Assembly (NCBI GenBank): GCA_012064415.1
Contig: SSNU01000261.1
Span: 19,189 to 83,188, forward strand
DNA: 64,000 nucleotides
Direction of reading: 5' to 3'
Source of the DNA: Gyrodactylus bullatarudis
Taxonomy: Eukaryota; Platyhelminthes; Monogenea; Gyrodactylidea; Gyrodactylidae
The notes below the pieces were generated by a model. That model made no database searches. It saw nothing but the letters and a program-made list of their open reading frames with translations, and was not told where the DNA came from. A program made the position numbers and the translations under genes. Within the stretch, counting starts at the first letter, position 1; every line of letters starts with the position of its first letter. This document shows, piece by piece, positions 26,054 through 53,675 of the stretch.

Positions 26054-29000
26054 AAAGAAAACAATGACCATGGATACTGCAAACCAACTTTAAACCCTCC
26101 CCCTTTTATGCTCCGGAATGATACAACCAATCAGAGGATATTATTGTACATTAAATTTATTATATAATAAAATAAATATAAGCTTTATTACTAAATATCC
26201 ACTTGACTTCCAAATCCTCTAAATGACTCTTTCATTTGAAACTAAAAATAAGATTTATTCAGTGTTCTATCAAATAGTATAATTTTGAAGATATTAATAA
26301 CTACCATTTGGTCTAATACAAGTTTTACGATTTTGCAAGATATAAATTTCACTGCTCCCAAGTATTTTTACACTTTTCATAAGTTTATATAGTTATAATT
26401 ATCCCTCTGTCCAAGTAATGAATCTATGAGTAGAGATAAAGATATGGGTCAAATTGAGTTTCTCAAGATGATTCTAATTGTGAGTCTTAGAATATTTGAC
26501 AACTATTATTGTACTTATACTAATAGCAAAAACATTGGGTTTAATTAATGTCTGATTGTTTATATGTCCATATATTAGTTGATTCCTTGCAGAAATGTTG
26601 TAACTGAAATCACATTCTTTAAAAGTCTACAGACTGCACAAGGGGGTTGTTGAAAAATCAGGTGAGATACTAATAATTTTAGAAGGAATGAATTGAAGAT
26701 CAGCTGAGAGAACTCTTTATTCCTTTACACATTGTCAGTATCTTTTTTCATCATCAAAATTTAGACACTCAAAGTTATAGGAAGGAGAAAGAGATGAAAC
26801 CAGGTTAAAAATAGATTATGAAGAAAAAACTTTTCTATCTATTATGTAATGGTGCAATTTTTATATGGTTGGAATAATCGAGAAAATTTGTTCTTGTCTT
26901 GTTAGAGAAAAGATATCCTCATTTTGATAAACTGTTCACATGATGTTTGTGGTTAGGTATATTTTAATTGTAAGTCTAATTTTTCAATTTGTTTAGTTAA
27001 TTTGTCACTTTGGTATCTTGGGGATTTTCTATTGAATTAGAATTTTGAGTTTTTTTTGTTAGAAAGTTAATCTACAAATAAAGTGGTAAAGACATGAATT
27101 TGAAAAATTTCTCCTATAACTTTGAGGACAAACATTTAAACTTGTATTTAAGTTTGTGAAATAAATAATTTTTAGAGAATTCAAGAAAAGTTCATTCTTC
27201 GATAGAATCCGAAACAAGAAAACTTAAAATATCTCCAATTTTTCTAAGAAAATTTTTTCTTAAATCGTTGAAAGTGTTCCTTTTGAACCAGTTTCCAAAA
27301 TATCTTCTGAAAAATTCGAATTGTTGATAAAAGAGAACAACAATCAAGCAATGCTGAAAGCTCGAGATCCTCATACGAATCCGAATTTTACTCATAGAAT
27401 TGACATTTTGTTATCTGAATAAAGAAATCTTGTATTTCAAAATATTGAAATAACGACAATCAACAAAATCATTTGAAGTCTAAACCAGCTTGAAAGTTTT
27501 CATGATTTTTTCCTAGACTGTCTTGTCTGATAGTTGAAAAGAGATTTTTCAAGATATATATACGATAATAATACATAAATATGGCTACACCCAAAATGTG
27601 TGGAGACATATGCGATGAAAAATTTTGAAGATTCACAAATAATTACTTGTATCAAACAAAAATCAAACTTTTACAGACAAAGTTGCTTGATTTTCATCTT
27701 TTGTTAACATATAACCTAGTTTTACTCGCATTATAGTTGAATTACAAACTCAGGATAAAAAATATCTGTAAAAAATTCAATCTGGCTAAAATTGGGCCAA
27801 TTATTAATACGAAAATGCACTAAATTTCAATTTTTTCATTGTTTGTTTTCGAAATGATTACAAAGAGATTAAGCGATATGGGATCAAAATTAGACTGATG
27901 ATTTGAATTCTACCAAAACACTTAAGAGAAATTAAACAATCTGAATTACTCAATGAAGAGAAATGAGTACACAAGGCTAGAAAATTTAACCTTTTCTTGA
28001 AAACTGTGGGTTTTTTGGAACTTCTATGGCCAAGTAGAAAATTTTGATCGCAAATTTCATATAATCGCTTCAATTCTCTGAAATTGATATAAAATTTTCG
28101 AAAATTATTAATCTTTCATTACAATTATTAATTATAGAACTAAAAACATAATTTTTTCCTGACCATCCTAGAAAGAATATTGAGATCCCAATCTGTCATC
28201 CTCTTATCAACTAGCTGTATAATATAATACAGTGTATATAGGATCGCATCAGTAAAAGATTAAATTATATCTTCCTGAACTTCTATAAGAGATTTTACAA
28301 TAAATTTAAATTAAGCCTTTCGAGGCAATATCTACAGGAAAGAGTATGACAAACTAACAAAGTCTAAAATTAAGATTCATACCTTATGAATAAACGATTA
28401 AAAGTATTTTTAATAGATAATAGAGGTTAAAATTGGCATTTTTTTGGCTCTAAAACCAATTATCTTTTAAACTATAAGAGATATCGAGCAAGCGATTGCA
28501 TATTAGAAGTCTAAGGCTATTGTTTTACTGTAGAAAGATCTCAGCAAATAGGTTTTCAAAAAAACGTTCTAAATATTTTTCCAAATACAGGATTATTTGA
28601 CAGCATTTTCAAAAAATCAGCCTTCTTCAAGTAACTATGGTTGCATCAGTGAAAATCTATCTTTATAAATTATACATAATTTTGTAGCTTAAAGTTCCTC
28701 TCTAATGAGGGGTGGAAAAATTATTTTAAGTATCTTTCAGTTAAAATTATCGCTCGAGAAAGAGCTGTGTTCCTCTGGTGGAACAATGGGACATGAAGGG
28801 TTAATAAAATAGGAAGATGACCCGAATTAATTCTCCGGTTTTCTACTGATAAAATTATTGACTCAATAATATTGAGGCTAAATCATATTTTTCATTTGTG
28901 GCTTCATTCGGTCTAAAAATAACTAAATAAAGTTTCTATTACAAAAAATGGATATGATTATTTCTCTTATATACCAAAAATAATTACATCGAAAAAAATT

Positions 29001-30829
29001 TGTTGAGCTCCATCAAACTTTGTTACATCAACATAATAATATTGTGAATTATAGTTTAAGGACACGAAATACTACTAAAGTAATGAGATTTCTTTGTCCT
29101 CTTACCAGGGATATGTTAGTCACCATTAGAGGATAATTCATTTCGTAATATAATTAAATTCTATTATTATGTTATTTATTGACAATAGCAACAGAATAGA
29201 TAGAAAGATCAGTCTGTAAGTCAATTCAATCATATTTATGAGAGAAATTTTGAGCATGTAAGTATAAGAAATATTTTCGAACAAGAAATTGCATGAAACG
29301 ACATCAATCGACCCCCTACTTGAAGGTTAAATGACATTGAAAATGGATCAAGCATTTACAAACCAGGAATTTCAAAAGTGAAATTACAACTGCTCTTACA
29401 TAACAGCAAGTATAAAAAATAATTTCAACGCCACACAATCCAACTGAAAGCCATAAAATACGGAAATAAATCAGCTTTTAGATATTAAATTTTCATTCGA
29501 CCTAATTAAGCTTAGGTCAAGTTCTACTGTATATCTGAAAAGACATAACTTTTGTCAGCTTAATAAAATATTTGTCTAGATTTTATTTCTGTCTTTCAGA
29601 TGCTTCTATTTATCAGAGGTATTTTCTAAAATATATCATTTTCAAGACCTTATTTGTAAAAAAATAATCATGACAAGCCATTTTTTCCGAATTATTTATG
29701 AGTGATAAAAATCTATGAGAAAAATTGTTACTAATCTCTAGCTAGAGACAAGGGATTTTATTTTAGAAGACAAATGGATCGGTTCATATAACAAATATAC
29801 AGTATCCTTTTGGCTGGCTTAGGATCAGATAAAAGGTTCTAGAATATTTAATCCTGGTATTTCACTATGGTAAGAAACCTAAAAATACAGATATTCAATA
29901 AGAATGTGATCTGGATTTCACGATCAAATAACTTGCTCTGACTATTTATGAAATCTATAAACGAGACTTTTCGAAGGTCAAACCTTAACCTTCACAAACC
30001 TTAACCATGTGATCCAAAACCCTGATTTTGATCGTTCGCTTACAAGTAGACCTACATAAAACAGGATTTTTTAGAGTGCTTTTTAAGGGAAACTTTAATG
30101 AAAAAGGACCCTGTCTTTTGTAAAAATTGATGTTTTCAAACTCTCTATTACGTCTATGATCTTCATAATAAAGCTATAAAAACTCAATTTCTCACACTTC
30201 TAAATTTTACCCTTTGAAAACGAAAGTTGAACGGAAAACTAAATGCACTAGTCATTTTTTTGTAAAATTTTGATAAATTTGTATATTTTTCCTCATATAT
30301 TACGCCCCAGCTTCTTCGGACTGAAGTCGCCAATGAGTTAAGCAGCAGACTGTATTAGAAATTTCTAGAAAAATGATTTCTACTATTTCCACTCAGAAAT
30401 TGGATGAATTAAAATCTAATGAACCAGAATTACTTGTTCAAAAAATAAAATTATTTCCGGATTTCTCAAATCATAGATCTTGTTTGTATAAACGAAATGG
30501 ACAATATCCCTCAAACAGATAAGTTGAGATTTAAAAATAATGTGAAAATTTATTTGGCTGAATACCAGTGGCAAACCAAGCTTTTATCATGTTAACTGCC
30601 AGGTGATTTGACTCAGTGGATTGAAATTGACATTTGCGTCGTTCCCGAACCAGACCATTACAGAAATTTGTTTAATAAAACTAGGTGGCTCCAATATTGT
30701 ATTTTATTTTAACGCTCCACGGCAAGTAGTCATAAATCGGTTAAATTTATTTAAATATAAATTTAATTAATTTAATTTTAGATAGAGAAAATAATTTACT
30801 ATCCATTTTATCCAAAGTACAGTGTTGCA
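26054..30829. other. No host gene recognised
   Basis: About 4.8 kb of AT-rich sequence. The first 150 bp are probably the 3' end of the Penelope-like element, with several aataaa words near 26168-26180. A family A MITE lies near 27.7-28.2 kb. Otherwise I see neither conserved coding sequence nor RNA genes. Confidence 0.5.
27710..28218. mobile_element. Family A MITE (short type), degenerate
   Basis: The interior has the family words gaaaatgcac and ttttgaa, and a right end tcttatcaactagct like the copy at 5211-5633. The left terminus (aacctagtttta) is only a partial match. Confidence 0.4.
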
Positions 30830-30832
30830 TGG

Positions 30833-31248
30833 AAAAATTCTATTCAATGATATTTACCATTTTTGTAGAGAATTTTTCGCTGATTTTACATGTGTAGTTC
30901 TTAATAAATTCTACAATAGAGTTATTCGGTAGAAACTGAAAACCCGATTTGCAGGGCTTTGCCTTTCAATAGAGAAAAATGGGAATGAGATAGAAAGACA
31001 GAAATGACATCATCTTGTTCAGGAATAAATTCTTAACAAAAATTATAGAAGGAAATTTTCCCTTTCTGAACTATTCATTGTCAAAGTTGAAAATTCACCA
31101 ATTTATTTCGAAAATCTTCAACTCAATTTTATGCCAATCTAAGCACCTTGTAGGAAAGAAATCTACTCCAATTAGAAGACAAGAAGCACATATCTGAAAT
31201 CAGCGAAAAATTCCCTACAAAAATGGAAAATATCATTGAGTAGAAAAA
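30833..31248. mobile_element. MITE-like element with ~50-bp inverted ends
   Basis: The left arm at about 30840-30890 (tcaatgatatttaccatttt ... aatttttcgctgatttt) is matched inverted at about 31197-31246 with only a few differences. No coding capacity. Target duplication was not resolved. Confidence 0.55.
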
Positions 31249-31589
31249 AAATAAAGTCCGATTTGTAAGACTGTGTTATTAATTTTTGGTTTTTCTATTC
31301 CGTTCGATTATAATATAGTGTAATCATTTTTCTCAATAGGGATAATTTGACTCGAGCCAAGCGAGTTATTTTAGTGATTTGTTAAATACGGTCAACGGTT
31401 AGCGTGTTAGAATGAATTCTTCCAAATCCTTTAAAACAGTTCTTCATTTTGTGATAATAGAAAACTAATGTTGATAGTTGAAGGTGATTTTTCCGAGATG
31501 GCACTTGCCAGATTTCCTAGTCCTGGATCACAATCACCCATCAATACATTTTCTTGATGGGCTCAGCTAATGAATAAAAATATAGACGA

Positions 31590-32593
31590 ATTCCAGCTGC
31601 TGTTATATATGTCGATATCTCAAAAGCTTTTAACAAATTACTTTTCAATGTCATCAAAAATTCTCTCATAAGAAATATGGTTAACCCCCACATCATCAAC
31701 CTCACTCTGGAATTCTTGCAAAACCGATCTCAATATGTCTCCTTTAAAGGATCTTTATCAGCCCTATCCCATATAAGCTCCGGAGTCCTACAAGGATCCA
31801 CAATTGGGCCCACTCTGTTCAATTTTGTTTTTGCACATATATTTTTCTCGTCTCCTGGTGTTACATATTTTTAATATGCTGATGAAAATAAGATTTTATG
31901 TCCCATTAATCAGAACTCTGACACAATCCAACAAGAGCTCAATCACTTATCACTCGTTCAAATTGGACTGACCCTTAACCATCTCAAAACCAAAATTCTC
32001 TGTCTCTCACCCAACATTCAACTGGAGTCAAATCTTCTTCCCTTATTGGTATCTCAGATAAAGGACCTTGGACTCAACTATAATTATAGTAATAATTATT
32101 ATAATAATAAACTTGAAACCTCAGTTCATGCTGTAACCATCCTCAAGTCCCTAAGAATCAAATCGTACTTCCTACGAAAATTCGTTCATGCGCCAGACCT
32201 AAGACTGCTGTTATTCAACCAATTTATTCTGCCCCATCTCGTTGAGCTTCCTTGTTATGTAACCTAGCAGCGGGGACAATTTAAAAAATTGAAACTCTCC
32301 AGTATCAGTTCCTCCGATCTTGTTTTGGACAATGTTCGTACAAAGAGCTACTTAACAGATCAAATCTCCACCCTATTTGGATGAGAAGGATTGCCTCCTC
32401 TGCAGCACTTTACCACAAGATTCCTCCTCCTCCTGACCACTGTTGTCATCTACGCTCCTCAAGAGGTTTTACAATACTATTGACTACCCTGCACGCGCTC
32501 AGACACAGATTCCAATTAAACTTTAACGTTTTCAAAAACCAAAAAAATCTCACAGATTGTAAATATTGCAAACTTTGTACCAGATTCACATGA
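31590..32593 (+). pseudogene. LINE reverse-transcriptase remnant (CR1/jockey-like)
   Basis: Translation gives the RT hallmarks VIYVDISKAFNKL, SSGVLQGSTIGPTLFN and, after a stop and frame change, YADENK in place of YADD. It continues into a C-terminal region with MRRIASSAALYHK. Several stops and frameshifts make it dead. It is a relative of the copies at 35.8-36.5, 50.3-51.3 and 56.6 kb. Confidence 0.8.
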
Positions 32594-33385
32594 CTATTTT
32601 ACTAATTTTTTTCAAAGTTCTTTTTTATTATAAATTGTTTCAAATTAGGAATTATTGTTAAAGTAATTCCGTATTTACTTCAAAGTAGTTCGATGTTTAT
32701 AAAAAGGATATATGATTTTTAACTAAAATTCCATTTTTCCCCAAGAATACGGTAATGACGAGGTTCACTTAGTGCCGCAAACTTTTGAAAAAAATTATGA
32801 ATTTTTCATTTAGTTAAAGATGAACCTAGGAAATGTTTCTAAAAAAATTTAACATTAGCTTCTTTATTCATAAACTCATGTCATGTTTATTCAAATTACA
32901 GGCAGGCTTGATATCAAGGAGGGATTTTCATATTTTAAAAATAAATAAATCTCATAATACAATTTTACAAATTGAAAATCTTCAACTTTTTCTGGTGTAC
33001 GAAAATGATTGATAAATTTTTCAAATAGCTAACAAACTCTTTTGGTCCTTTAACTTCTCATTTGTGCAGATTTCCAGGCAAAGACTTTTGCATTTAGCCG
33101 ACAAAAGACTCTAGATTGAAGAGTCTTTCTTCAAATGTGAATGAATCAAAGTTGATAATATTTGAGCCAATTGAGCTACATTTACATGAACAATCTAAAT
33201 AGAAAATTCAATTTTACATTGACAATTAACAATAACATTTATGATCTTTTACAAGGAATAAATTCTGGAAAATTTTCTCCATGGACATATGTCTGTTTCA
33301 TAATTGAATTTTTTCTTTGTTGTGATATGAAGAGTATAAAATATATAATTTTCATTAATATTGTTAAATGATGCGACCATGCTAG

Positions 33386-47896
<14,511 letters not shown>

Positions 47897-48217
47897 TTTA
47901 TGTCAAATTACAGAAGCATCACAGGTATAATAAGAATTGAGGTAAGATTAGTTAATTTAAATCTTCGCACTCATTCAAACTACTCATACTTAAAAATTAA
48001 AACAGATTTTGTTTTAAGTTTACTAATGAAAATTTTAAATTTAAATCCTTTTTATTCTCAATTTGAGAATAAACTTTATAGTCAATAATTTTGACTCAAT
48101 AACCATTTGAAAGAATTTCACTCGAAATGAATCTAAAATTATAAAGTATTTTGAACCAGTTTCACCCTATATCTTGTTCAATATGTATTAGAATGTATTT
48201 TTTCGGTGAGAACACCT

Positions 48218-48743
48218 TCGGCCATAACTTTTTAGACTGATCTTTAATAAGATAGTTGATAAGACTATGAGTAGATTTTAACACAGTGATAAAGGACTTA
48301 CTACTATTACTGGCTTGGTGGGTGACAGCGGATAATGTAGGCTTGCTGGTGACTAAAGCTGTCTCTATGTTTTTGGCAGCACTGATGAGCTGATCCAGTG
48401 AATATTGTGATGTAGTGTGGTTGCAACTTGGACATGACGCTGTTCGGGTCCTTATCTTTGATGGATCTTCAAAATTTCGTTTTAAGAAGAACGAAGCCAT
48501 CAAAGATAAGGACCCGAACAGCGTCATGTCCAAGTTGCAACCACACTACATCACAATATTCACTGGATCAGCTCATCAGTGCTGCCAAAAACATAGAGAC
48601 AGCTTTAGTCACCAGCAAGCCTACATTATCCGCTGTCACCCACCAAGCCAGTAATAGTAGTAAGTCCTTTATCACTGTGTTAAAATCTGCTCATAGTCTT
48701 ATCAACTATCTTATTAAAGATCAGTCTAAAAAGTTATGGCCGA
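48218..48743. repeat. Near-perfect 247-bp inverted repeat with 32-nt loop
   Basis: Left arm 48218-48464 and right arm 48497-48743 are complements; by eye I find a single mismatch (near 48272). The loop is 48465-48496. The arms encode a frame reading CPSCNHTTSQYSLDQLISAA, on the minus strand in the left arm and the plus strand in the right. Base composition is less AT-rich than the surroundings. The right arm abuts the gag-like ORF, so the structure probably arose by fold-back duplication of part of a retroelement. Confidence 0.85.
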
Positions 48744-49164
48744 CATTCAAAATTTCGCGATACACCTCGTCTAGACTCGTTTCGGGGGAGCTTGCCAGGT
48801 TGAACACGACTTCGCGAATGGCTTTATTGAAAGCTATCAGGATGTGATTCTTTATTTGGTCTACGTCTTCAACGTTCTGGCTTTTCAGTAGCTGTTTGAA
48901 GATGCTCGACCATTCATCCGTGAAACCACCATTGAATTTCTCTACTCTAATCTCGTGATAACGCCGTGATATCACCTCGGGCTCACCATTTTGAGAGTGT
49001 GGTTCCAGCGAGGGCAGCGGCGATTTTGCTGTCGAACATCTCATCATCATTGATGCATAACGGTCAAAAGCTTCGTTCATGTTCCTGGTGACAGACTGCA
49101 ACAAGTTTGCGGTTTCATTGACAGCAAGATTCGTGAACTCATCAATTTGGAGTAATTTGGTCAA
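48740..49164 (-). pseudogene. Gag-like fragment of a retroelement
   Basis: A minus-strand frame of about 140 codons. Its centre reads EIRVEKFNGGFTDEWSSIFK, followed by a helix-rich stretch (QIKNHILIAFNKAIREVV). This resembles the capsid-like Gag region of LTR-type elements (xxKFxG...W...F pattern). The frame ends soon after entering the 247-bp hairpin arm. No protease or RT lies on the same strand nearby. The assignment is from pattern only. Confidence 0.4.
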
Positions 49165-50040
49165 TTAAAGTCTCCTGAGATTATTGTCTCCGTAGTATTG
49201 TTGCGAGGGAGATTTTAATGAAACCAGGATTTCTGAAATTAAAGAAAGTAGAATTATGTAGATGGCGACTCCTTCGTTTGATGAGGTCCTGTCATCGCAG
49301 ATTTAAGAGATGGACGTAAGTGATATGAAGTGGTTTGAGCGATGATTCTGTCAAGAACGAAATTCGGTTTTTGGATTTTTACTTTTTTCTCGACTAATAA
49401 CAGCTGGTTAGGAGATACATGCATTCCAAGCTCCAATGCTTTTCAAGAAAAGGTTTTGCGGTGAATCAGAAGATTTACGTTTGAAAGAGACCGCGCCTGC
49501 TGGGTCTTATTTGAGTAGAGGTTGAGGGAGTTTGCTACGAATCGTTTTTATTGAGTGGTACGCTATTGTTAATCAAAGAGAGTTGGTGGGTTGATGTTTT
49601 TACGTGTTGCTTTGAGAATTGGAGTTATTAGTCCTCGTTGTCTGAAAATTTCCAGTTGAGGGTCGGTCTTGGAGTTTAAGAGTTTGGCAAGTTCTTATCT
49701 TGGTTTTGCACATGAAATGGTGACATTTAGGGTTTTGAAATGTAGTTCTTGATTAGCATCACGAGTTCCGTCGTGATGATTTTAGACCCTATTATCTTGA
49801 AGTAGAAGTTTTTAGAATCTGGGTTTGATTAGTGGTAAGATGAAGTGGAATAGTTAGTGATTTGATGGTTGGTCCAAAACATATTGATTAGGAGAATTTT
49901 TAGATCGAAGAGTGTCTATTTCAGAAATAAGTTCTTGAATGTATTTTCGTAACGCATAATTTTCTTCGTAAACGTTTGAGAAAGATAATAAATTTTTGGG
50001 CTGCGAGCGCAATTTGAGTGTTGGACAAGCATTCAAAAAA
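49165..50040 (-). other. Decayed retroelement flank, less AT-rich
   Basis: The composition resembles the gag-like fragment rather than the host background. Two short minus-strand frames are open (60 codons ending at 49254, and 60 codons from 50036). The second has a coiled-coil look (ENYALRKYIQELISEIDTLR). No recognisable domain. Probably the upstream part of the same dead element. Confidence 0.35.
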
Positions 50041-50300
50041 CTCTTATCTTGGATTTTGAATGTAAAAGATTAAGAAATTTTCAATGAAAATATAAATCAA
50101 GAGAATATTAAGAACCTTCAAAATAAAGCTTAAAAAGTCAATCTTAATAATACTACTTAATTTTACTCTTAAAAACATGAGTTAAACGAAAAACTAAATT
50201 CACCAATGAATTCCTTGGGAAATTTTTTGATTTTTCAGACTGGGATGGCCATTGAGTTTCGATTCCGACTGTAAACTAAAAATGAGTAGTATATGATAAA

Positions 50301-51332
50301 ATACGTCAAGACCTTGACCTCATCTATCAAGGAAAAACTGCGGCAGTACTGTATCTGGACATCTCAAAAGCCTTTGATAAACTCCCTTTCTCTACGATCC
50401 ATGCTGCTCTCATTAAAGCCAACGTTAATCCATTTATCATAAATTGGACCATCAACTTTCTCACATCAAGATCTCAATTTGTAAAATTTAACGATGAATG
50501 CTCAACTCCTCACCCTATAACATCAGGTGCTCCTCAAGGAGGTATTTTTGCCCCTTTACTCTTCAATCTAGTATTCTCAGAAATTCAACCTAGCAGCTCT
50601 CAAATTATTTATTTCAAATATGCTGACGATATCAAGTCATTATCCCATATAACAATGACCCAACTCCTATACTCAATGAACTTCACCACATCAAAACAAA
50701 ACTTGACTCAATTGGCCTCGAACTCAACATGTCCAAAACGAAACTCATGCTCTTAGGACCTCATTCACCTCCCCCACTATCCCTTATTGACATCACTACC
50801 CAAACAATAAACGATCTGGGCCTTACCTACAACTCCAAGCTTAACACTTCTCAACACATCTCACTACCGAACCTACCTCCTCAGGAAGTTTGTCAAACAC
50901 CCAAATCTCAGACTACAACTCTATAAAACTTTTATCATTCCCATACATGAATATGGTGCAGCCATCTTTTCATCAATCAATGCTTCAAAAACCATAGCCC
51001 TTGAAAGAATCCAATATATCATGCTCTGCAGCTGCTTAGGCCCTCAAAGCTACAGATCAGCACTTCAAATTGCCAACCTTATCCCTCTTTGGCTCCGAAG
51101 GACCGCAGCCATCATAAAACTGCATCTCCAACACTCATGCCAATCTAGATCTCCCCATCAAACTCGTAATAACTCTCGTTACTCTATCCTGACAAGGACT
51201 ACCACCACAGTCAGATTAAAGCACCGGCTCAACCTCAACACTTTCAGGTATCAATCCACGAAACAGATTGCCAATTTCCTTTTTGAAAAAATCCCAGATG
51301 AACACAATCTTTTTAAAAACTACTATTTATGA
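50301..51332 (+). pseudogene. LINE reverse-transcriptase remnant (CR1/jockey-like)
   Basis: A long open stretch shows LYLDISKAFDKLPF, FINWT-type middle motifs, TSGAPQGGIFAPLLFNLVF and the catalytic YADDIK. It then shifts frame into the thumb region (LGLTYNSKLNTS) and a C-terminal part (IPLWLRRTAAIIKLHL). It is better preserved than the copy at 31.6 kb but still frameshifted. It lies between SPCA and the protease-like gene. Confidence 0.85.
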
Positions 51333-51667
51333 TTTCAAGATTCATTATGTATATATTTATTTTCACTTCGATTAAAATCAAATAAAGAAAACTTTCTATT
51401 TCAAAAAGAATCTGGCCAACATATTGACATTCTCCACGAAAATTTCTTGTCTTTCCATCCTTTCAGTGAAGATTGTCTTCACACACTTTTCTTAGTGAGG
51501 GAATCTCATTTCTTCTACTTCAAAATTAGTCAATTTAATTGGTTGAAATTTTTTTCATGTTATTCATGACTCAAAGCAAATTATTTTGTTTACTCAATTT
51601 TGCTCGTTGTTCTTACTAGAAACTATATAAAAACTCAAAGTTCAAATATGAAAATTTAAAATTCATT

Positions 51668-53305
51668 ATGAAGAATCTAATAAGTTTTATCATCTTGTTG
51701 TATTTCTCCTACGCTTTAGGCTATTCATTTAGCTCCAATGATTATCCCTATGTTGTTACAATTTATGTCAAAGGACAGCCAGTCTCTAATGGAATTGTAC
51801 TCGATAAGAATCATGTTCTCACTTCAGCTCATGAATATTTTAATTTGGTATCTGTTAAGCCTGCCGACTACAAGAAACTCGGTATAGAAGTACATGTTGG
51901 ATCTTCATACACGCAGCCAAGTACAAAAATTATTTCAGTTGTCCACATAATCTTACACTACAAGTAAGTGATATTATCTTATTTGCTTAGATACAAGGTT
52001 AAAGATTCATTCATTGATGGAAATGACTTGGCTATATTCACAACAGAGGATGACTTGACAGACTTTGTCGATTGGCCAAATACCGACATGAGAATCGTGA
52101 AAGAACTTCATGATTCAGATCACTTTGTTGAGGTCATGATAGATGAATTCAAACATTGCAACATAATTGGATTTAATGAAATCACGGAAAAATTCCCCAA
52201 GGGCAATTTGTTCATTAGTGACTATTTTGTAAGTTATTGTATTTCTAAATGCTGAACCTTAAATTTTAGTTTAACCAAGTTTTTGAAATACAAATGATAG
52301 ATTGGGAATTTCTAAAACGTCGTAGTAATTCATCAATCAAATTAATCTACAATTCCATATTTATTCTGATTTTAGGTGCTAAAAATAGAGATCCTACTTC
52401 AAGGACTTCTGTATCCTAATTGAGGTAGATTTCTTTCCTAAAAGGTGCTTAGACTGGCATAAAATTGATTTGAAGTTGAGGGTTTTCGAAATATGTAGGT
52501 TAATTTTGGACTTTAAATAGCTCACAAACTAAAGAAGAGTCAAGGGAAATTTTCCTCCAACTTTTTTGTTAAGAATTTATTTCTAAACAAGATGATGTCT
52601 TTCTATCTCATAAATAATCAGTATTTGAATTTATTCTAATTTGTCAGTTTGTCAAATACAGTGTCTTTTTATGTAGAATATTCACTGAACATAAAAAAGC
52701 TTGTCGAATATTTGAAAATTAATTTGTTTCTCCAGCTAATATCATTATTTATTCAAGTTTATTTGCTAAGAAATTTTTTTTCTTTTAATTTCATTGCATA
52801 AATAAATCTCTCCTCATTGAATAATGTAACACTTGAGCTGTGCTTTAGTTAATGGTAAAAATTTTCCACTAAACAAAAAAATTTGAAGATATTTTTTATT
52901 TCCAACTGGCGCGTCTTTTTCATTTTTCTAAACTTTGAAATTTTTTTGTTGATTTCAAAGTTTATGAATCATATAAAATATTGGGAATTTTAAAGGAGTA
53001 AAATTTGAAAAATTGAATTTATTTTCCTATTTGAATTCTAGCCAATAAGCACAAACAAATGCTCCAAACAAATTGCATTCGTTCATAACAATGAGAATGT
53101 TTTTTGTGGAAATTCAATGAGCTGTGATTGGCTAGCTGGGGCGCCTGTCATCTGTACAGGCAATGACAAAAAGAGATATCTCGTTGGATTACTCAGCCAA
53201 AGTTTGGTGCCTTGCTTCGAGGGTGTTAAGCCTGTTGTATTGACAAAAATTCCAGCATATCTTGATTGGCTAAATAATGTTATACACTCTGACAAACTGA
53301 AATAG
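51668..53305 (+). CDS. Secreted trypsin-fold protein without catalytic Ser (serine protease homologue)
   Basis: Exons 51668-51963, 51991-52228 and 53042-53305; 265 residues, the usual chymotrypsin-fold length. The first 19 residues form a signal peptide (MKNLISFIILLYFSYALG), with no obvious zymogen activation site. The His box reads VLTSAHEY and the Asp box GNDLAIF, both as in S1 peptidases. The region that should read GDSGGP reads CDWLAGAPVIC: the Ser position is Ala, so it should be catalytically dead. The two Cys around this box and a Trp helix at the end (AYLDWLNNVI) fit the fold. Intron 1 is only 27 nt. A polyadenylation signal (aataaa) lies 12 bp after the stop. The function is unknown; such homologues can be binding, regulatory or immune proteins in other animals. 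Confidence 0.82.
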
Positions 53306-53675
53306 ACAGGAACTAAATAAATTTTGAAATTACTAAATCGTTCTTTTGAAATATTTCGATCTATTTTGTATTCCCTTGTTGATCTATTTATTTCTAATTA
53401 AAATTAGAGTTAATTGAACTTTGAAAGTCTACAATATGAACTCTATTTCGTTTCTATTCTATCAATATTTAGAAAGGTTTGTGGGTTAAGACAAAAACAT
53501 CATTTCACCGTCCTCACATTCTGAGCTCAAAGTCAAAATTTTAGAACCACCACATTTTTCTCAAAAATAATTGAAATTTTTTTCAAAAATTCTAAATCTC
53601 CTATTACCTAACTTTACTTTAAATTTCATAGAAGTAATACATAGTAGTAACATCTTTCATTCATTAAAATTTACA

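Noticed and set aside
48428..48847. 139-codon plus-strand ORF as a host gene
   Set aside because: It is made of the right hairpin arm plus antisense gag-like sequence, and the same peptide is repeated on the minus strand of the other arm. It is a by-product of the inverted repeat.
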